Assembly: GCA_964519615.1 (NCBI GenBank)
Contig: CAZFIM010000082.1
Coordinates: 1 to 10,216 of the forward strand
DNA length: 10,216 bases
Source of the DNA: CAZFIM01 sp964519615
GTDB taxonomy: Bacteria > Chloroflexota > Dehalococcoidia > GIF9 > UBA5629
Direction: 5' to 3'
This document shows, one piece after another, positions 1 to 6,640 of this stretch. How positions within the stretch are numbered: the first letter of the stretch is position 1; each line of letters begins with the position of its first letter. A model generated the notes under the pieces. That model searched no databases. It was not told the DNA's origin and saw only the letters and a list, made by a program, of their open reading frames with translations. The position numbers and the translations under genes were made by a program.

Positions 1-501
1 TCCGGCACCATAGTTTTCCGCCAGCACATCGAGGAAAGACACAAGAAATTCATAGTCCTTTTGACCCCAGATGGCATTGACAATATGCAGCCTGAAGCCT
101 TCACCATCCTTACCCCGCGCTCCCTCTCCACGTCCGGCAAGATCCATGTCCAGACTGTTGAAAGCCGGATGCAGCCGCTCCTGAGTAAGCGTAAAGTTAA
201 GTGTATCGGCCATCTGCTGCTCCGTTTGACCTCGGGCTCCGGCATAGGTCATTGCCAATGCCTGCGAAATACTATAGGGAGAATAGAAGATATTGCCCTG
301 CTTTTCTCTCAACTCCTGATAGAGAGAAAAGGCAAAACTACTGTTTGCTTCAACAAGACTCATCACGTCGTCCGGGCTGACATCAGGTGCAGTTGCCCGC
401 GGCAGGTCTGATTTGACCACTCCTGCCTCCGCAGGTCTGATACAGGCTGCAAGCGGCAGTATCAGAGCAATGATGAGTATGCACAACAACGCCTTTTTCA
501 T
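1..501 (-). CDS. Lipoprotein serpin (serine protease inhibitor family I4), N-terminal part, truncated by window edge
   Basis: The minus-strand frame from the ATG at 501 stays open to base 1, giving 167 residues with no stop, so the gene continues off the left edge. Residues 1-20 form a lipoprotein signal peptide: KK, a hydrophobic stretch, then lipobox L17-A18-A19-C20, so the mature protein should be tethered to the outer face of the membrane. After a linker of about 30 residues the serpin fold begins: NSSFAFSLYQEL (53-64, helix A), GNIFYSPYSISQALAM (69-84) and YAGARGQTEQQMADTL (86-101), then LHIVNAIW (138-145), the usual strand 2A region. Serpins trap serine or cysteine proteases by cleavage of a reactive-centre loop near the C-terminus, which is outside the window, so the target cannot be inferred. 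Residues 123-135 are an unusually Gly/Arg-rich loop. A Shine-Dalgarno AAGGGGAG lies 8 nt before the ATG. The family call is secure; inhibitory activity is not shown. Confidence 0.93.
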   Translation of the reverse strand, partial: MKKALLCILIIALILPLAACIRPAEAGVVKSDLPRATAPDVSPDDVMSLVEANSSFAFSLYQELREKQGNIFYSPYSISQALAMTYAGARGQTEQQMADTLNFTLTQERLHPAFNSLDMDLAGRGEGARGKDGEGFRLHIVNAIWGQKDYEFLVSFLDVLAENYGAG

Positions 502-542
502 TTTGACATCTCCCCTTAGTTTTTTCGTTCCTTCTATAACCT

Positions 543-577
543 ATTATAGTCAATGAATAGCGTCAGAGTTCATTATA
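543..577 (-). promoter_or_regulatory. Possible -10 elements upstream of the serpin gene
   Basis: Two perfect TATAAT hexamers read on the minus strand at 543-548 and 572-577, upstream of the serpin start. Neither has a good -35 at 16-18 bp, so the promoter is only suggested. If the first is used, transcription would start near 536 with a leader of about 35 nt. The methyltransferase stop is only 111 bp upstream of the serpin start, so read-through from that gene is also possible. Confidence 0.3.
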
Positions 578-612
578 TGTGAGGCTAAGAGCGGATAAGG
601 CTACTGCGGCTG

Positions 613-1230
613 TTATCGCTTGGTGCCCGCTGCAACGATAACTGTATCCCCGTACGCCACCGGATAGCGCTTTTCTGAATAATCCTCACACTTTTGCTTA
701 AGCGGTTCCCATACGCGGCGGGAGTTATCGGCGCGGGCGAGGATACGGACGGTATGCGTTCTTAAAGTGACCTTATCGTTAAAAATGTCCATAACGCAGT
801 ATCTGCCGCCCGGTCTAAGCAGGCCGAACGAGCGTTCAAAAACAGCTTGCCAGTCGCCGAACACGGTGAACCCCAGCGTGCAAATAACGCAGTTCACCTC
901 GATGCTGCGGCCGAAAGCCGCCTCCACGCAGTTGAGAGCGAGCCCGTGGGCATCAAGCCGCAGCAGTTGAACATTCCTCCAGCTGTTAGCTTCCACTTTC
1001 TTAAGCGCCCGGTCAAGCATCTTTACCGATGAGTCGACCCCGATTAAAGTACCGCCGCTTCCAATCTCAGCAAGTATCGGCTCAAAATTCAGCCCCGTAC
1101 CGCAGGCGATGTCCAGAACCGTGAAGCCCAGCTGCAGGCAGAGCTCTTCTACGGCAGTTTGCCTGAAAGGCAGATAAGTTCTCTCGATCACCCGATCATA
1201 GACCGCAGCAACAAGATCGTACCATTCCAT
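613..1230 (-). CDS. Class I SAM-dependent methyltransferase (UbiE/Methyltransf_11-like)
   Basis: This 205-residue cytoplasmic protein is predicted to transfer a methyl group from S-adenosylmethionine to an unknown acceptor. It has the class I Rossmann pattern in order: an N-terminal WYDLVAAVYD segment (3-12), typical of the UbiE/COQ5-like group; motif I VLDIACGTG (38-46); the acidic ribose-binding residue D66 at the end of strand 2 (GVDSS); motif II around VICTLGF (115-121); and motif III LLRPGGR (137-143). The size fits a catalytic core with no extra domain. An in-frame stop lies just upstream of the ATG at 1230, so this is the first possible ATG; no clear Shine-Dalgarno precedes it. It is followed on the same strand by the serpin gene 111 bp downstream and may be co-transcribed. 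Base composition is visibly more GC-rich than in genes right of 1700. Ubiquinone/menaquinone or phospholipid methylation are possible roles, but the substrate cannot be read from the sequence. Confidence 0.85.
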   Translation of the reverse strand: MEWYDLVAAVYDRVIERTYLPFRQTAVEELCLQLGFTVLDIACGTGLNFEPILAEIGSGGTLIGVDSSVKMLDRALKKVEANSWRNVQLLRLDAHGLALNCVEAAFGRSIEVNCVICTLGFTVFGDWQAVFERSFGLLRPGGRYCVMDIFNDKVTLRTHTVRILARADNSRRVWEPLKQKCEDYSEKRYPVAYGDTVIVAAGTKR

Positions 1231-1279
1231 GACGTCTTATTATATTTCATTTACACTCAAAGGTGGCATACGTATATAT

Positions 1280-1351
1280 GCTTATATAATATGATATACA
1301 GTAATATATAAGCTTGATATGACTATTGAATAATATCTTGATATTACTGTA
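1280..1351. repeat. Nested inverted and direct repeats upstream of the MBL gene (operator candidate)
   Basis: Three repeat relations overlap here. GCTTATATA (1280-1288) is matched by TATATAAGC (1305-1313). TACAGTAATAT (1297-1307) is the exact reverse complement of ATATTACTGTA (1341-1351), an 11-bp arm. CTTGATATGACT (1313-1324) and CTTGATATTACT (1337-1348) are direct repeats with one mismatch, 24 bp apart. The right end abuts the -35 of the promoter at 1350-1378, which suits a regulator binding site. The region is AT-rich, so some matches could be chance, but the 11-bp pair is unlikely to be. Confidence 0.4.
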
Positions 1352-1378
1352 GACATCATTCTATTAATATTATATAAT
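1350..1378 (+). promoter_or_regulatory. Sigma-70-type promoter for the MBL gene leader
   Basis: TAGACA (1350-1355, five of six bases of TTGACA) and TATAAT (1373-1378, perfect) are separated by 17 bp. Transcription would start near 1385, leaving a leader of about 320 nt before the MBL start codon at 1705. The 11-bp inverted repeat at 1297-1351 overlaps the first bases of the -35, suggesting control at this point. Confidence 0.5.
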
Positions 1379-1509
1379 CGCATGAAGTTGCTATTCTTAT
1401 TATAAAACCTTTTCAGCCGCGCAGGTTTTCATATTATTAAGAGTAATATTTTAATTGAAGAGATGAAAACAGCAAAGCGGGAGAAAAACAGCAGAGCGAC
1501 TACTTACAA

Positions 1510-1558
1510 CCTGGTGGATAGTGTAATTAATCAACACTATTCAAATATCATCACCAGG
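1510..1558 (+). other. Stable stem-loop in the MBL gene leader
   Basis: CCTGGTG (1510-1516) pairs with CACCAGG (1552-1558). Inside it GATAGTGT (1517-1524) pairs with ACACTATT (1534-1541, last pair G-U) around a 9-nt AT-rich loop, with 10 unpaired bases on the 3' side. The two helices stack into about 15 pairs. The 3' arm ends in the first two G residues of a Shine-Dalgarno GGGAG (1557-1561) six bases before an ATG at 1568, so folding could hide that ribosome binding site. No T-run follows, so it is not an intrinsic terminator. It matches no riboswitch class I recognise. Confidence 0.45.
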
Positions 1559-1567
1559 GAGAACGTT

Positions 1568-1666
1568 ATGATATCGGATAACCTGTCCGGGGAAAAAGCG
1601 AGCAATGGTTATGGGGGGAATCTGCCCCTAACAACTGCGTACGGTTATGATAGTTATCGATGCTGA
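1568..1666 (+). CDS. Possible 32-residue small protein or leader peptide, unrecognised
   Basis: An ATG at 1568 preceded by GGGAG at 6 nt opens a 32-codon frame ending TGA at 1664-1666. The peptide is polar and rich in Gly, Asn and Tyr, with the tail AYGYDSYRC and a single C-terminal Cys; no membrane segment is visible. The same frame extends upstream to an ATG at 1463 (67 residues) but that start has no properly spaced ribosome site, so the shorter form is preferred. The stop overlaps an ATG at 1660 (ATGCTGA) in the frame of the MBL gene, an arrangement that would allow coupling. I do not recognise it. It may be a regulatory leader peptide or a chance frame. Confidence 0.28.
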   Translation: MISDNLSGEKASNGYGGNLPLTTAYGYDSYRC

Positions 1667-1690
1667 AGACCGGCCAGAAGACAAGATATC

Positions 1691-1698
1691 GGGGGGAG
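1691..1698 (+). promoter_or_regulatory. Ribosome binding site that sets the MBL start
   Basis: GGGGGGAG lies 6 nt before the ATG at 1705. The alternative in-frame ATG at 1660 would add 15 poorly conserved-looking residues and has no Shine-Dalgarno, so the 1705 start is chosen. Confidence 0.7.
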
Positions 1699-1704
1699 AC
1701 GGAA

Positions 1705-2457
1705 ATGGCTGATTATACTATACGTCCTATACCAATTAATAAAATTAGCAATATGCCTCAATATATTTTTACTTATCTCACAGGCGTGGGTGCGACACAT
1801 ACCACGGCAAATACTATTTGGTATATAGAGGAAACAAAAAAGAAAATCATCGTGGATTCAGGCGGCACCACCCAAAGCGCAAAAATGATTATGCAGCTTT
1901 TGGCACCACAGGCTATTGTGGAAGATATACAGTCGATAGAGGATGGGCTCAAGCGTTTTGGATTAAAGCCTGAGGATATAGATATAGTCATCCAGACACA
2001 TCTGCATAATGATCATTTGGAGCTGGCACATAAATTCACTAATGCTAAATTTATAGTACAGAAAGCCGAACTAGATTTCATTGATAAGCCTCATCCAAGC
2101 GTAGCCGGCGCCTGTGTTAACAAGAGCTTTCTTAAAGGGTTAGAGATGGATATAGTAGAGGGCGACTGCGAAATAGTAGAAGGTATTGATGTCTGGCTTA
2201 CACCCGGTCATACTCCCGGAGGGCAGTCGGTTATCGTAAACACCGCCAAAGGTAAAGCTGTAATTACCGGCTTTTGCTGTATACGCCAGAATTTCGAGCC
2301 GCCCGCTGAAGTTCAAGCAATGACTCCTGTCATCCCGCCGGGAGTCCACATCGATGTTAGAGAGATATATGATAGTATGGTCAAGGTCAAGAAATTTGCA
2401 GATATAGTAATACCGCTGCACGACGTGGGGTGTGCAGAGCAAGATAGTATTCCCTAG
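1705..2457 (+). CDS. MBL-fold metallo-hydrolase, N-acyl-homoserine-lactonase-like
   Basis: This 250-residue cytoplasmic protein belongs to the metallo-beta-lactamase superfamily and most resembles AHL lactonases such as AiiA, which open lactone rings with two metal ions. Visible landmarks are the metal motif H99-L-H101-N-D103-H104, the GHTPGGQS loop with H169 (AiiA has GHTPGHQS), and the last ligand candidate H239 in IPLHD. The segment VITGFCCIRQNFE (186-198) aligns by its NFE with the AiiA strand that holds the bridging Asp and the catalytic Tyr. Here those places read Gly189 and Cys192, with Cys191 next to it. Either metal binding uses a Cys, or the second site is altered. The start at 1705 rests on a strong ribosome site. 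A small cupin follows 139 bp downstream on the same strand. The substrate could be a lactone, ester or amide; a quorum-quenching role is not established. Confidence 0.85.
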   Translation: MADYTIRPIPINKISNMPQYIFTYLTGVGATHTTANTIWYIEETKKKIIVDSGGTTQSAKMIMQLLAPQAIVEDIQSIEDGLKRFGLKPEDIDIVIQTHLHNDHLELAHKFTNAKFIVQKAELDFIDKPHPSVAGACVNKSFLKGLEMDIVEGDCEIVEGIDVWLTPGHTPGGQSVIVNTAKGKAVITGFCCIRQNFEPPAEVQAMTPVIPPGVHIDVREIYDSMVKVKKFADIVIPLHDVGCAEQDSIP

Positions 2458-2542
2458 TTTTATAAATACGCAATATACAAAAAGTAGTTCAGACGCACAC
2501 TACAATTCAGGATAATATGCGCTATTTCTGCGGATTCCACAA

Positions 2543-2570
2543 TAATATCGATATCACTAAAAAGATATTA
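2543..2570. repeat. Inverted repeat before the cupin gene
   Basis: TAATATC (2543-2549) and GATATTA (2564-2570) are perfect 7-bp inverted arms 14 bp apart; the palindrome ATATCGATAT (2545-2554) overlaps the left arm. It lies 26 bp before the cupin start and could be an operator or a weak hairpin. The 139-bp gap between the MBL and cupin genes holds no clear terminator or promoter. Confidence 0.25.
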
Positions 2571-2596
2571 AATTATATTTAACGAGGAGGCTGCTA

Positions 2597-2947
2597 ATGC
2601 CGATATTCAATAGTAAAGAAATAAATACTGTTACCCCCCTCCCCGGATTTGAACTAAAAATATTGGTGGATAAAAATCACGGTTCTAAATCTATCACTAT
2701 GATCAATGAAACACTGCATCCGGGTGCCCGCATACCTAATCACCGTCATAACGTAGAGGGTGCGATATATGTACTAAGCGGAACGGGTTATTTAACTATC
2801 GAAAACGAAAACACATACAAGATTGGGCCTGGTACGGCATGTCTTATCGCAGCTAATTCATTTTACTTTCTGGTAAATGACAGCAAGGAAGACTTACAAT
2901 TTATTACCGCTCATCCTTCAACCGAAATAACCAAAGAAGAGAAATAA
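2597..2947 (+). CDS. Small single-domain cupin protein
   Basis: This 116-residue protein is one beta-barrel cupin domain, the usual length for stand-alone cupins. Motif 1 is present as HPGARIPNHRHNVEGAIYVLSGTG-like sequence: G43, H49, H51, E54 and G62 are visible. Motif 2 (G77 to N94) is degenerate: the usual PxG turn is absent and the last metal-ligand His is Tyr90. The motif 1 Glu is also one place off the standard spacing. Metal binding is therefore uncertain; it may be a binding, isomerase-like or regulatory cupin. AACGAGGAGG ending 7 nt before the ATG is a strong ribosome site. It follows the MBL gene on the same strand by 139 bp and converges with livF. Small cupins often accompany metabolic enzymes, but no specific reaction can be assigned. 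Confidence 0.85.
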   Translation: MPIFNSKEINTVTPLPGFELKILVDKNHGSKSITMINETLHPGARIPNHRHNVEGAIYVLSGTGYLTIENENTYKIGPGTACLIAANSFYFLVNDSKEDLQFITAHPSTEITKEEK

Positions 2948-3063
2948 TATATCTAAACCAGGGTCTGATATAACCGGCAATTTTCTTCTACAGTGGACCA
3001 TCCACTTCAATGGAAGCGCAATTGGAATGAAGAGAATAATTTAGTTAGAGAATAGAGTAATTG

Positions 3064-3771
3064 TTATTTCCCGAGATAGGCCTTCTTGATGTGCTCACTA
3101 TGCAGAAGTCCATTAGTTTCACCCTGCAAAATGATATTCCCTACTTCCAGCACATAGCAGTAACTGGCCAACCTTAGAGCTAATCTCGCGTTCTGCTCAA
3201 CCAGAATAACGCTTATGCCTCTTTCATTAATATTTCGTACGATTCTGCCTATCTCCTGAACTTTCAGCGGAGACAACCCCAGAGAGGGCTCATCCATTAA
3301 AATCAACTTCGGTTTACTCATTAAAGCACGACCGATAACCAGCATCTGCTGCTCGCCTCCGCTTAGAGTCTTTGCCTGTTGCCGTCTTCTTTCTTTCAGC
3401 ACTGGAAAGTGTACAAACACTTTCTCCAACTCACTCTCTATTGATTTACGGTCCTTTTGCAGAAAAGCTCCAATCTTAAGGTTCTCCAATACACTCATAT
3501 AAGGAAAAATCGATTTACCCTGCGGCACATAGACGATTCCCTTTTTTACTAAATACTGCGGAGGTTTATTATCTATTCTTTCACCTTCAAATAGTATCTG
3601 GCCGCTGCTGGGTGAATTTAACCCCGCTATGGTTCTTAAAATGGTGGTTTTTCCGGCGCCATTGCTTCCGATAATGGTAATGATCTGTCCCTTTTCCACA
3701 CAAAGGCTGACCCCTTTCAATATTTCCGCTCCACCGTAGTGACACCAGATGTCTTTAAGCTCAAACAACAT
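3064..3771 (-). CDS. livF: Branched-chain amino acid/amide-type ABC transporter ATPase LivF
   Basis: One of the two nucleotide-binding subunits of a LIV-type importer, working at the inner face of the membrane on LivH/LivM. At 235 residues it matches LivF length. It shows Walker A GSNGAGKT (35-42), the Q-loop Q84 in YVPQG, signature LSGGEQQ (136-142), Walker B LILMDEP (156-162, D160 and E161), and the LivF-typical VEQNARLAL in place of the usual switch His. The C-terminus AYLGK is also typical. It overlaps the end of livG by 11 bp, which suggests translational coupling; GGAG lies 9 nt before the ATG, inside the end of livG. It is the last gene of the livHMGF operon. The 116 bp to the convergent cupin gene hold a short 6-bp hairpin (2992-3006) without a T-run and no clear terminator. 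Confidence 0.95.
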   Translation of the reverse strand: MLFELKDIWCHYGGAEILKGVSLCVEKGQIITIIGSNGAGKTTILRTIAGLNSPSSGQILFEGERIDNKPPQYLVKKGIVYVPQGKSIFPYMSVLENLKIGAFLQKDRKSIESELEKVFVHFPVLKERRRQQAKTLSGGEQQMLVIGRALMSKPKLILMDEPSLGLSPLKVQEIGRIVRNINERGISVILVEQNARLALRLASYCYVLEVGNIILQGETNGLLHSEHIKKAYLGK

Positions 3772-4534
3772 CTTGTTCTACTCCAAGATAGGCTTCAATC
3801 ACGGCAGGATTTTGACTTATTTCATCTGCCGAACCTTCAGCAATTTTTGCCCCATAGCTAATCACAGTGATCCGGTCACAAAGACTCATTACGGCCTTCA
3901 TATTATGCTCAACTATAATAGTGCTTATGCCCCTTTCCTTTTTCAACATTTTGATAACGGACAACATGCCGGCTACTTCTTCAGCATTCATCCCGGTCAC
4001 CGGCTCATCCAGAAGAATTAGTTCAGGATCGCTATTTAAGGCAATAGCCAGACATAAAAAGCGTTGATGCCCATGAGAGAGGTTAACTGCCAGGTCATCT
4101 GCTTTATCATGCAATCCAACCAAAGACAGCGTTTCCATAGCTTTTTCATATATGATTTTTTCCATCTTTTGGCTAGAGGTACTATTCACCAGCGAGCTAA
4201 AATAACCCCTGCCACTGCGCATGTGAGAGCCTAAAATCACATTTTCCACTACCGGCAGATTATGGAAAAGAATATTTCCCTGAAATACTCTGGCAATTCC
4301 CTTTTTAGATATACTATGTGGGGGAAGCCCGGTTATTTTCTCACTTTTGAAAAAGCACTTACCTCTGGTTGGAGAGAGAGCACCGGCAATCATACTGAGA
4401 ACGGTGCTTTTCCCGGCGCCATTGGGGCCAATCAGCCCCACTATCTCTCCCTGATGTACATCCATATCAAGACCGTTGATAGCTAACAGGCCTCCAAAAG
4501 CCCTGGTCAATTTTTGAATATCCAACAATACCAT
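3761..4534 (-). CDS. livG: Branched-chain amino acid/amide-type ABC transporter ATPase LivG
   Basis: The second ATPase of the importer, 257 residues, the normal LivG length. Walker A is GPNGAGKS (36-43), Q-loop Q85 in RVFQG, Walker B LILLDEP (172-178, D176 and E177), followed by the LivG hallmark TGMNAEE and the switch H210 in VEHNM; the C-terminal AYLG is standard. The signature reads LSHGHQR (152-158) where LivG usually has LPYGQQR, and the next stretch FLCLAIAL lacks the common Glu and Arg. ATP-binding residues are otherwise intact, so it should be active. A ribosome site AAGGA sits 5 nt before the ATG, and only 14 bp separate it from livM upstream. It should form a heterodimer with LivF. 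Confidence 0.95.
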   Translation of the reverse strand: MVLLDIQKLTRAFGGLLAINGLDMDVHQGEIVGLIGPNGAGKSTVLSMIAGALSPTRGKCFFKSEKITGLPPHSISKKGIARVFQGNILFHNLPVVENVILGSHMRSGRGYFSSLVNSTSSQKMEKIIYEKAMETLSLVGLHDKADDLAVNLSHGHQRFLCLAIALNSDPELILLDEPVTGMNAEEVAGMLSVIKMLKKERGISTIIVEHNMKAVMSLCDRITVISYGAKIAEGSADEISQNPAVIEAYLGVEQDVV

Positions 4535-4548
4535 AGCTTTCCTTGTTC

Positions 4549-5559
4549 TTAAGTCTGTCTGGCTTTGCTGATTCTGCCATGCTTAATCCGATAATACCAT
4601 TGGGGCATCAGATAATATAAAGATATGACCCCGTCGGGAATAAAAAACACAACCAGTATCAGCAATGCCCCATATAAGAGAGGTTCCAACTCTCCCAGCA
4701 TTCGCGAGAGATGAAAGACTACAGTCAAGAAAAATGCTCCGATAACAGGACCAGCAATTCTTTTTTCTCCACCGATGATAACATATGTGAGAACATACAT
4801 AGACGTGGTAAAGGCAAATATGTTACCCGGAGTACCCATTGGGTTTAAGATGTTGGTATAGTGGGCGTAGAGTGCGCCGGCAATACCCATAAAGAAGCAG
4901 GTAACACTGAAGTTTAAAATCCTGTGCCCCATAATGTTAATGCCCACTGCCTGGGCCAGATTATCGGACTCATTAATAGCTTTCCACATAGACCCTAACC
5001 AGGATTTTTCAATTCGGTAGAGTATAACGATACAGATAATTACTATAACAAGCATCAGGTAATAATAGCTGACTTTGCTATCGAAGGTTATAGTGGAAAG
5101 TCCAAAAATATTCAGCTCAGGCGAGGGAATGTCCAACAATCCGCGTGTACCGCCGGTCAGGCTGGGCCAGTAAGATGCGGTTAACCTTAGAATCTCGGCG
5201 AGCAAGACAGTTAATATAGCAAAATATATCCCCTTTGCTTTCAGGAAAGGATATCCGACTATCAACGCAATTACAGCACTGGTTAAACCACCCAGAGGCA
5301 TTGCTATCCAAAAAGAGAGCCCCAGATTTTTTGCCAGCAGCGCCGATGCATAAGCACCAACCAGCATGAAGCCAGCGGTCCCTAACGATACCTGACCGGT
5401 ACGGAATTGGGCACGCAGACTGACTGCCAGAAGAACATTTATGCCGGCTAAAATCATTATATGTATCGCATAAATATTCTTCCAACATACCGGCACTAAG
5501 AATAATAAGCATACTACTACTATAATAACTGTATTGTGAACCGGCCATTTTTTATTCAT
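4549..5559 (-). CDS. livM: Branched-chain amino acid/amide-type ABC transporter permease LivM
   Basis: A polytopic inner-membrane protein of 336 residues that forms half of the translocation pore with LivH. It begins with a short basic N-terminus and a strong hydrophobic helix (about 8-28), followed by several more membrane segments. The permease family pattern GINIMGHRILNFSVTCF, then the G-rich GIAGALYAH helix, marks the loop that docks on the ATPases. The C-terminus is short and basic. The ATG at 5559 overlaps the livH stop by 8 bp. A TTG two codons earlier (5565) has a better-spaced GAGGG and could be the true start; the difference is two residues. It is shorter than the 425-residue E. coli LivM but fits the common shorter form. 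Confidence 0.93.
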   Translation of the reverse strand: MNKKWPVHNTVIIVVVCLLFLVPVCWKNIYAIHIMILAGINVLLAVSLRAQFRTGQVSLGTAGFMLVGAYASALLAKNLGLSFWIAMPLGGLTSAVIALIVGYPFLKAKGIYFAILTVLLAEILRLTASYWPSLTGGTRGLLDIPSPELNIFGLSTITFDSKVSYYYLMLVIVIICIVILYRIEKSWLGSMWKAINESDNLAQAVGINIMGHRILNFSVTCFFMGIAGALYAHYTNILNPMGTPGNIFAFTTSMYVLTYVIIGGEKRIAGPVIGAFFLTVVFHLSRMLGELEPLLYGALLILVVFFIPDGVISLYYLMPQWYYRIKHGRISKARQT

Positions 5560-6421
5560 GCCCAAATAATCCCTCAGGCTTGATTATCAAAACAAATATT
5601 ATCAGAACCATTGGAGCTATCACTCCCGCTGCCGGACCGAAAATAGTAGGTACTAAGCCATCAATAAGCCCCAGGATAACACCCCCCACAACAACACCAA
5701 GAAGGCTCCCCATTCCTCCAAGCACTATAATAAGAATTCCTTTTAGCATTGATGTGAATCCCATGAACGGACTTAATATGAATATGGCCCCTCCGAAACT
5801 TCCAGCTACAGCAGCCAGAGCACAGCCAATCCCCATAACTATGGCATACATAAAATAGGGATTTATCCCCTGTAAAAGAGCTACTTCATGGTTCTGAGCA
5901 GTGGCTATGATAGCCTGGCCGTATTTGGAGAATTTTAAAAAGATAAATAGTAATAGGGTTAAACCGATACTGACAATCACAGCGATCAACCTGTCATAGG
6001 GTATTGTCCATTTGCCCAAAGAAAGGACCCCGGGCCAAATATTGGTTATAATCTTTTGTTCCACACCAAATCCCAGCGCCACGCTGGATTGCAAAATGAG
6101 CATTAAGCCTACCGTTACACACACAACCGGCAGAAATTTCCCCATGAACCGACGGAAGATATATCTCTCCAGAATTAGCCCCAGAATTCCCACCACGACC
6201 ATGCTTATAAACATAGCCAGGAAAATGTTGATACCATTCCTCACAGCTAAAAAATAGGTAATAAAGGCGCCTATCATATATATCTCACCATGGGCGAACT
6301 GCAGAATGTTCATGATGCTGAGAATTAGCGTGAAGCCTAAAGCTATAAGTATGTAGATACCCGCCAGGCACAAACCATTGATTACGCCAGATACTATTGA
6401 AGCCCCGGATAGTTCAAGCAT
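5552..6421 (-). CDS. livH: Branched-chain amino acid/amide-type ABC transporter permease LivH
   Basis: The first gene of the transporter operon encodes a 289-residue polytopic membrane protein, the partner of LivM. The LivH landmark GFTLILSIMNILQFAHGEIY-like segment is near the N-terminus, including the NxxxFAHG element, and EVALLQGINP matches the cytoplasmic coupling loop seen in these permeases. The rest alternates hydrophobic helices with short loops and ends KPEGLFGHE, a common LivH ending. I chose the ATG at 6421. A GTG at 6433 is in frame, but AGGAG (6433-6437) overlaps that codon and so cannot serve it; it lies 11 nt before the ATG, and GGGAAG is closer. It is transcribed away from the binding-protein gene across a 476-bp control region. 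Confidence 0.94.
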   Translation of the reverse strand: MLELSGASIVSGVINGLCLAGIYILIALGFTLILSIMNILQFAHGEIYMIGAFITYFLAVRNGINIFLAMFISMVVVGILGLILERYIFRRFMGKFLPVVCVTVGLMLILQSSVALGFGVEQKIITNIWPGVLSLGKWTIPYDRLIAVIVSIGLTLLLFIFLKFSKYGQAIIATAQNHEVALLQGINPYFMYAIVMGIGCALAAVAGSFGGAIFILSPFMGFTSMLKGILIIVLGGMGSLLGVVVGGVILGLIDGLVPTIFGPAAGVIAPMVLIIFVLIIKPEGLFGHE

Positions 6422-6517
6422 GAAACTTCCCACTCCTGCAGGTAAATGCTGCCCAACTTTATCTATACCATATTTGGCACAACAAAAACTATATATATTT
6501 ACTCAAACTGGACATTG

Positions 6518-6546
6518 ATTATCAGATAAAAGATTTTGCGTGTAAT
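6518..6546 (-). promoter_or_regulatory. Weak promoter candidate for the liv operon
   Basis: On the minus strand ATTACA (6541-6546) and GATAAT (6518-6523) are 17 bp apart, matching four and five of six consensus bases. A perfect TTGACA also reads on this strand at 6574-6579 but has only a poor -10 (TATGTC) at 16 bp. The operon promoter must lie in this region; which pair is used cannot be decided. Confidence 0.3.
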
Positions 6547-6611
6547 CAGAAGACATATTAAATAATAGTGGCCTGTCAACCTTTAGATTAAAATAATAAT
6601 CAATATTTCAG

Positions 6612-6635
6612 TGATTGTCAATATGATGATTGACA
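6612..6635. promoter_or_regulatory. Palindromic operator candidate in the liv divergent region
   Basis: TGTCAAT (6616-6622) and ATTGACA (6629-6635) are perfect 7-bp inverted arms with a 6-bp spacer, a 20-bp site of the size bound by dimeric repressors. The same bases also form direct repeats TGATTGTCA (6612-6620) and TGATTGACA (6627-6635), 15 bp apart. The site sits immediately upstream of the extended -10 at 6641-6649, where the -35 contacts would be, so binding should control the binding-protein gene. No regulator gene lies in the window. Confidence 0.45.
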
Positions 6636-6640
6636 TTATA

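Noticed and set aside
1463..1567. Longer 67-residue version of the small frame starting at 1463
   Set aside because: GAAGAG directly abuts that ATG, leaving no usable spacing; the codons before 1568 also overlap the strong hairpin.
2992..3006. AGTGGA-CCA-TCCACT hairpin as a terminator between the convergent cupin and livF genes
   Set aside because: Only 6 bp with a 3-nt loop, and no T-run on either strand.
4061..4081. LivG signature LSHGHQR instead of LPYGQQR, as a sign of a defective ATPase
   Set aside because: From general knowledge GHQR variants occur in LivG relatives, and Walker A, Walker B, Q-loop and switch His are intact.
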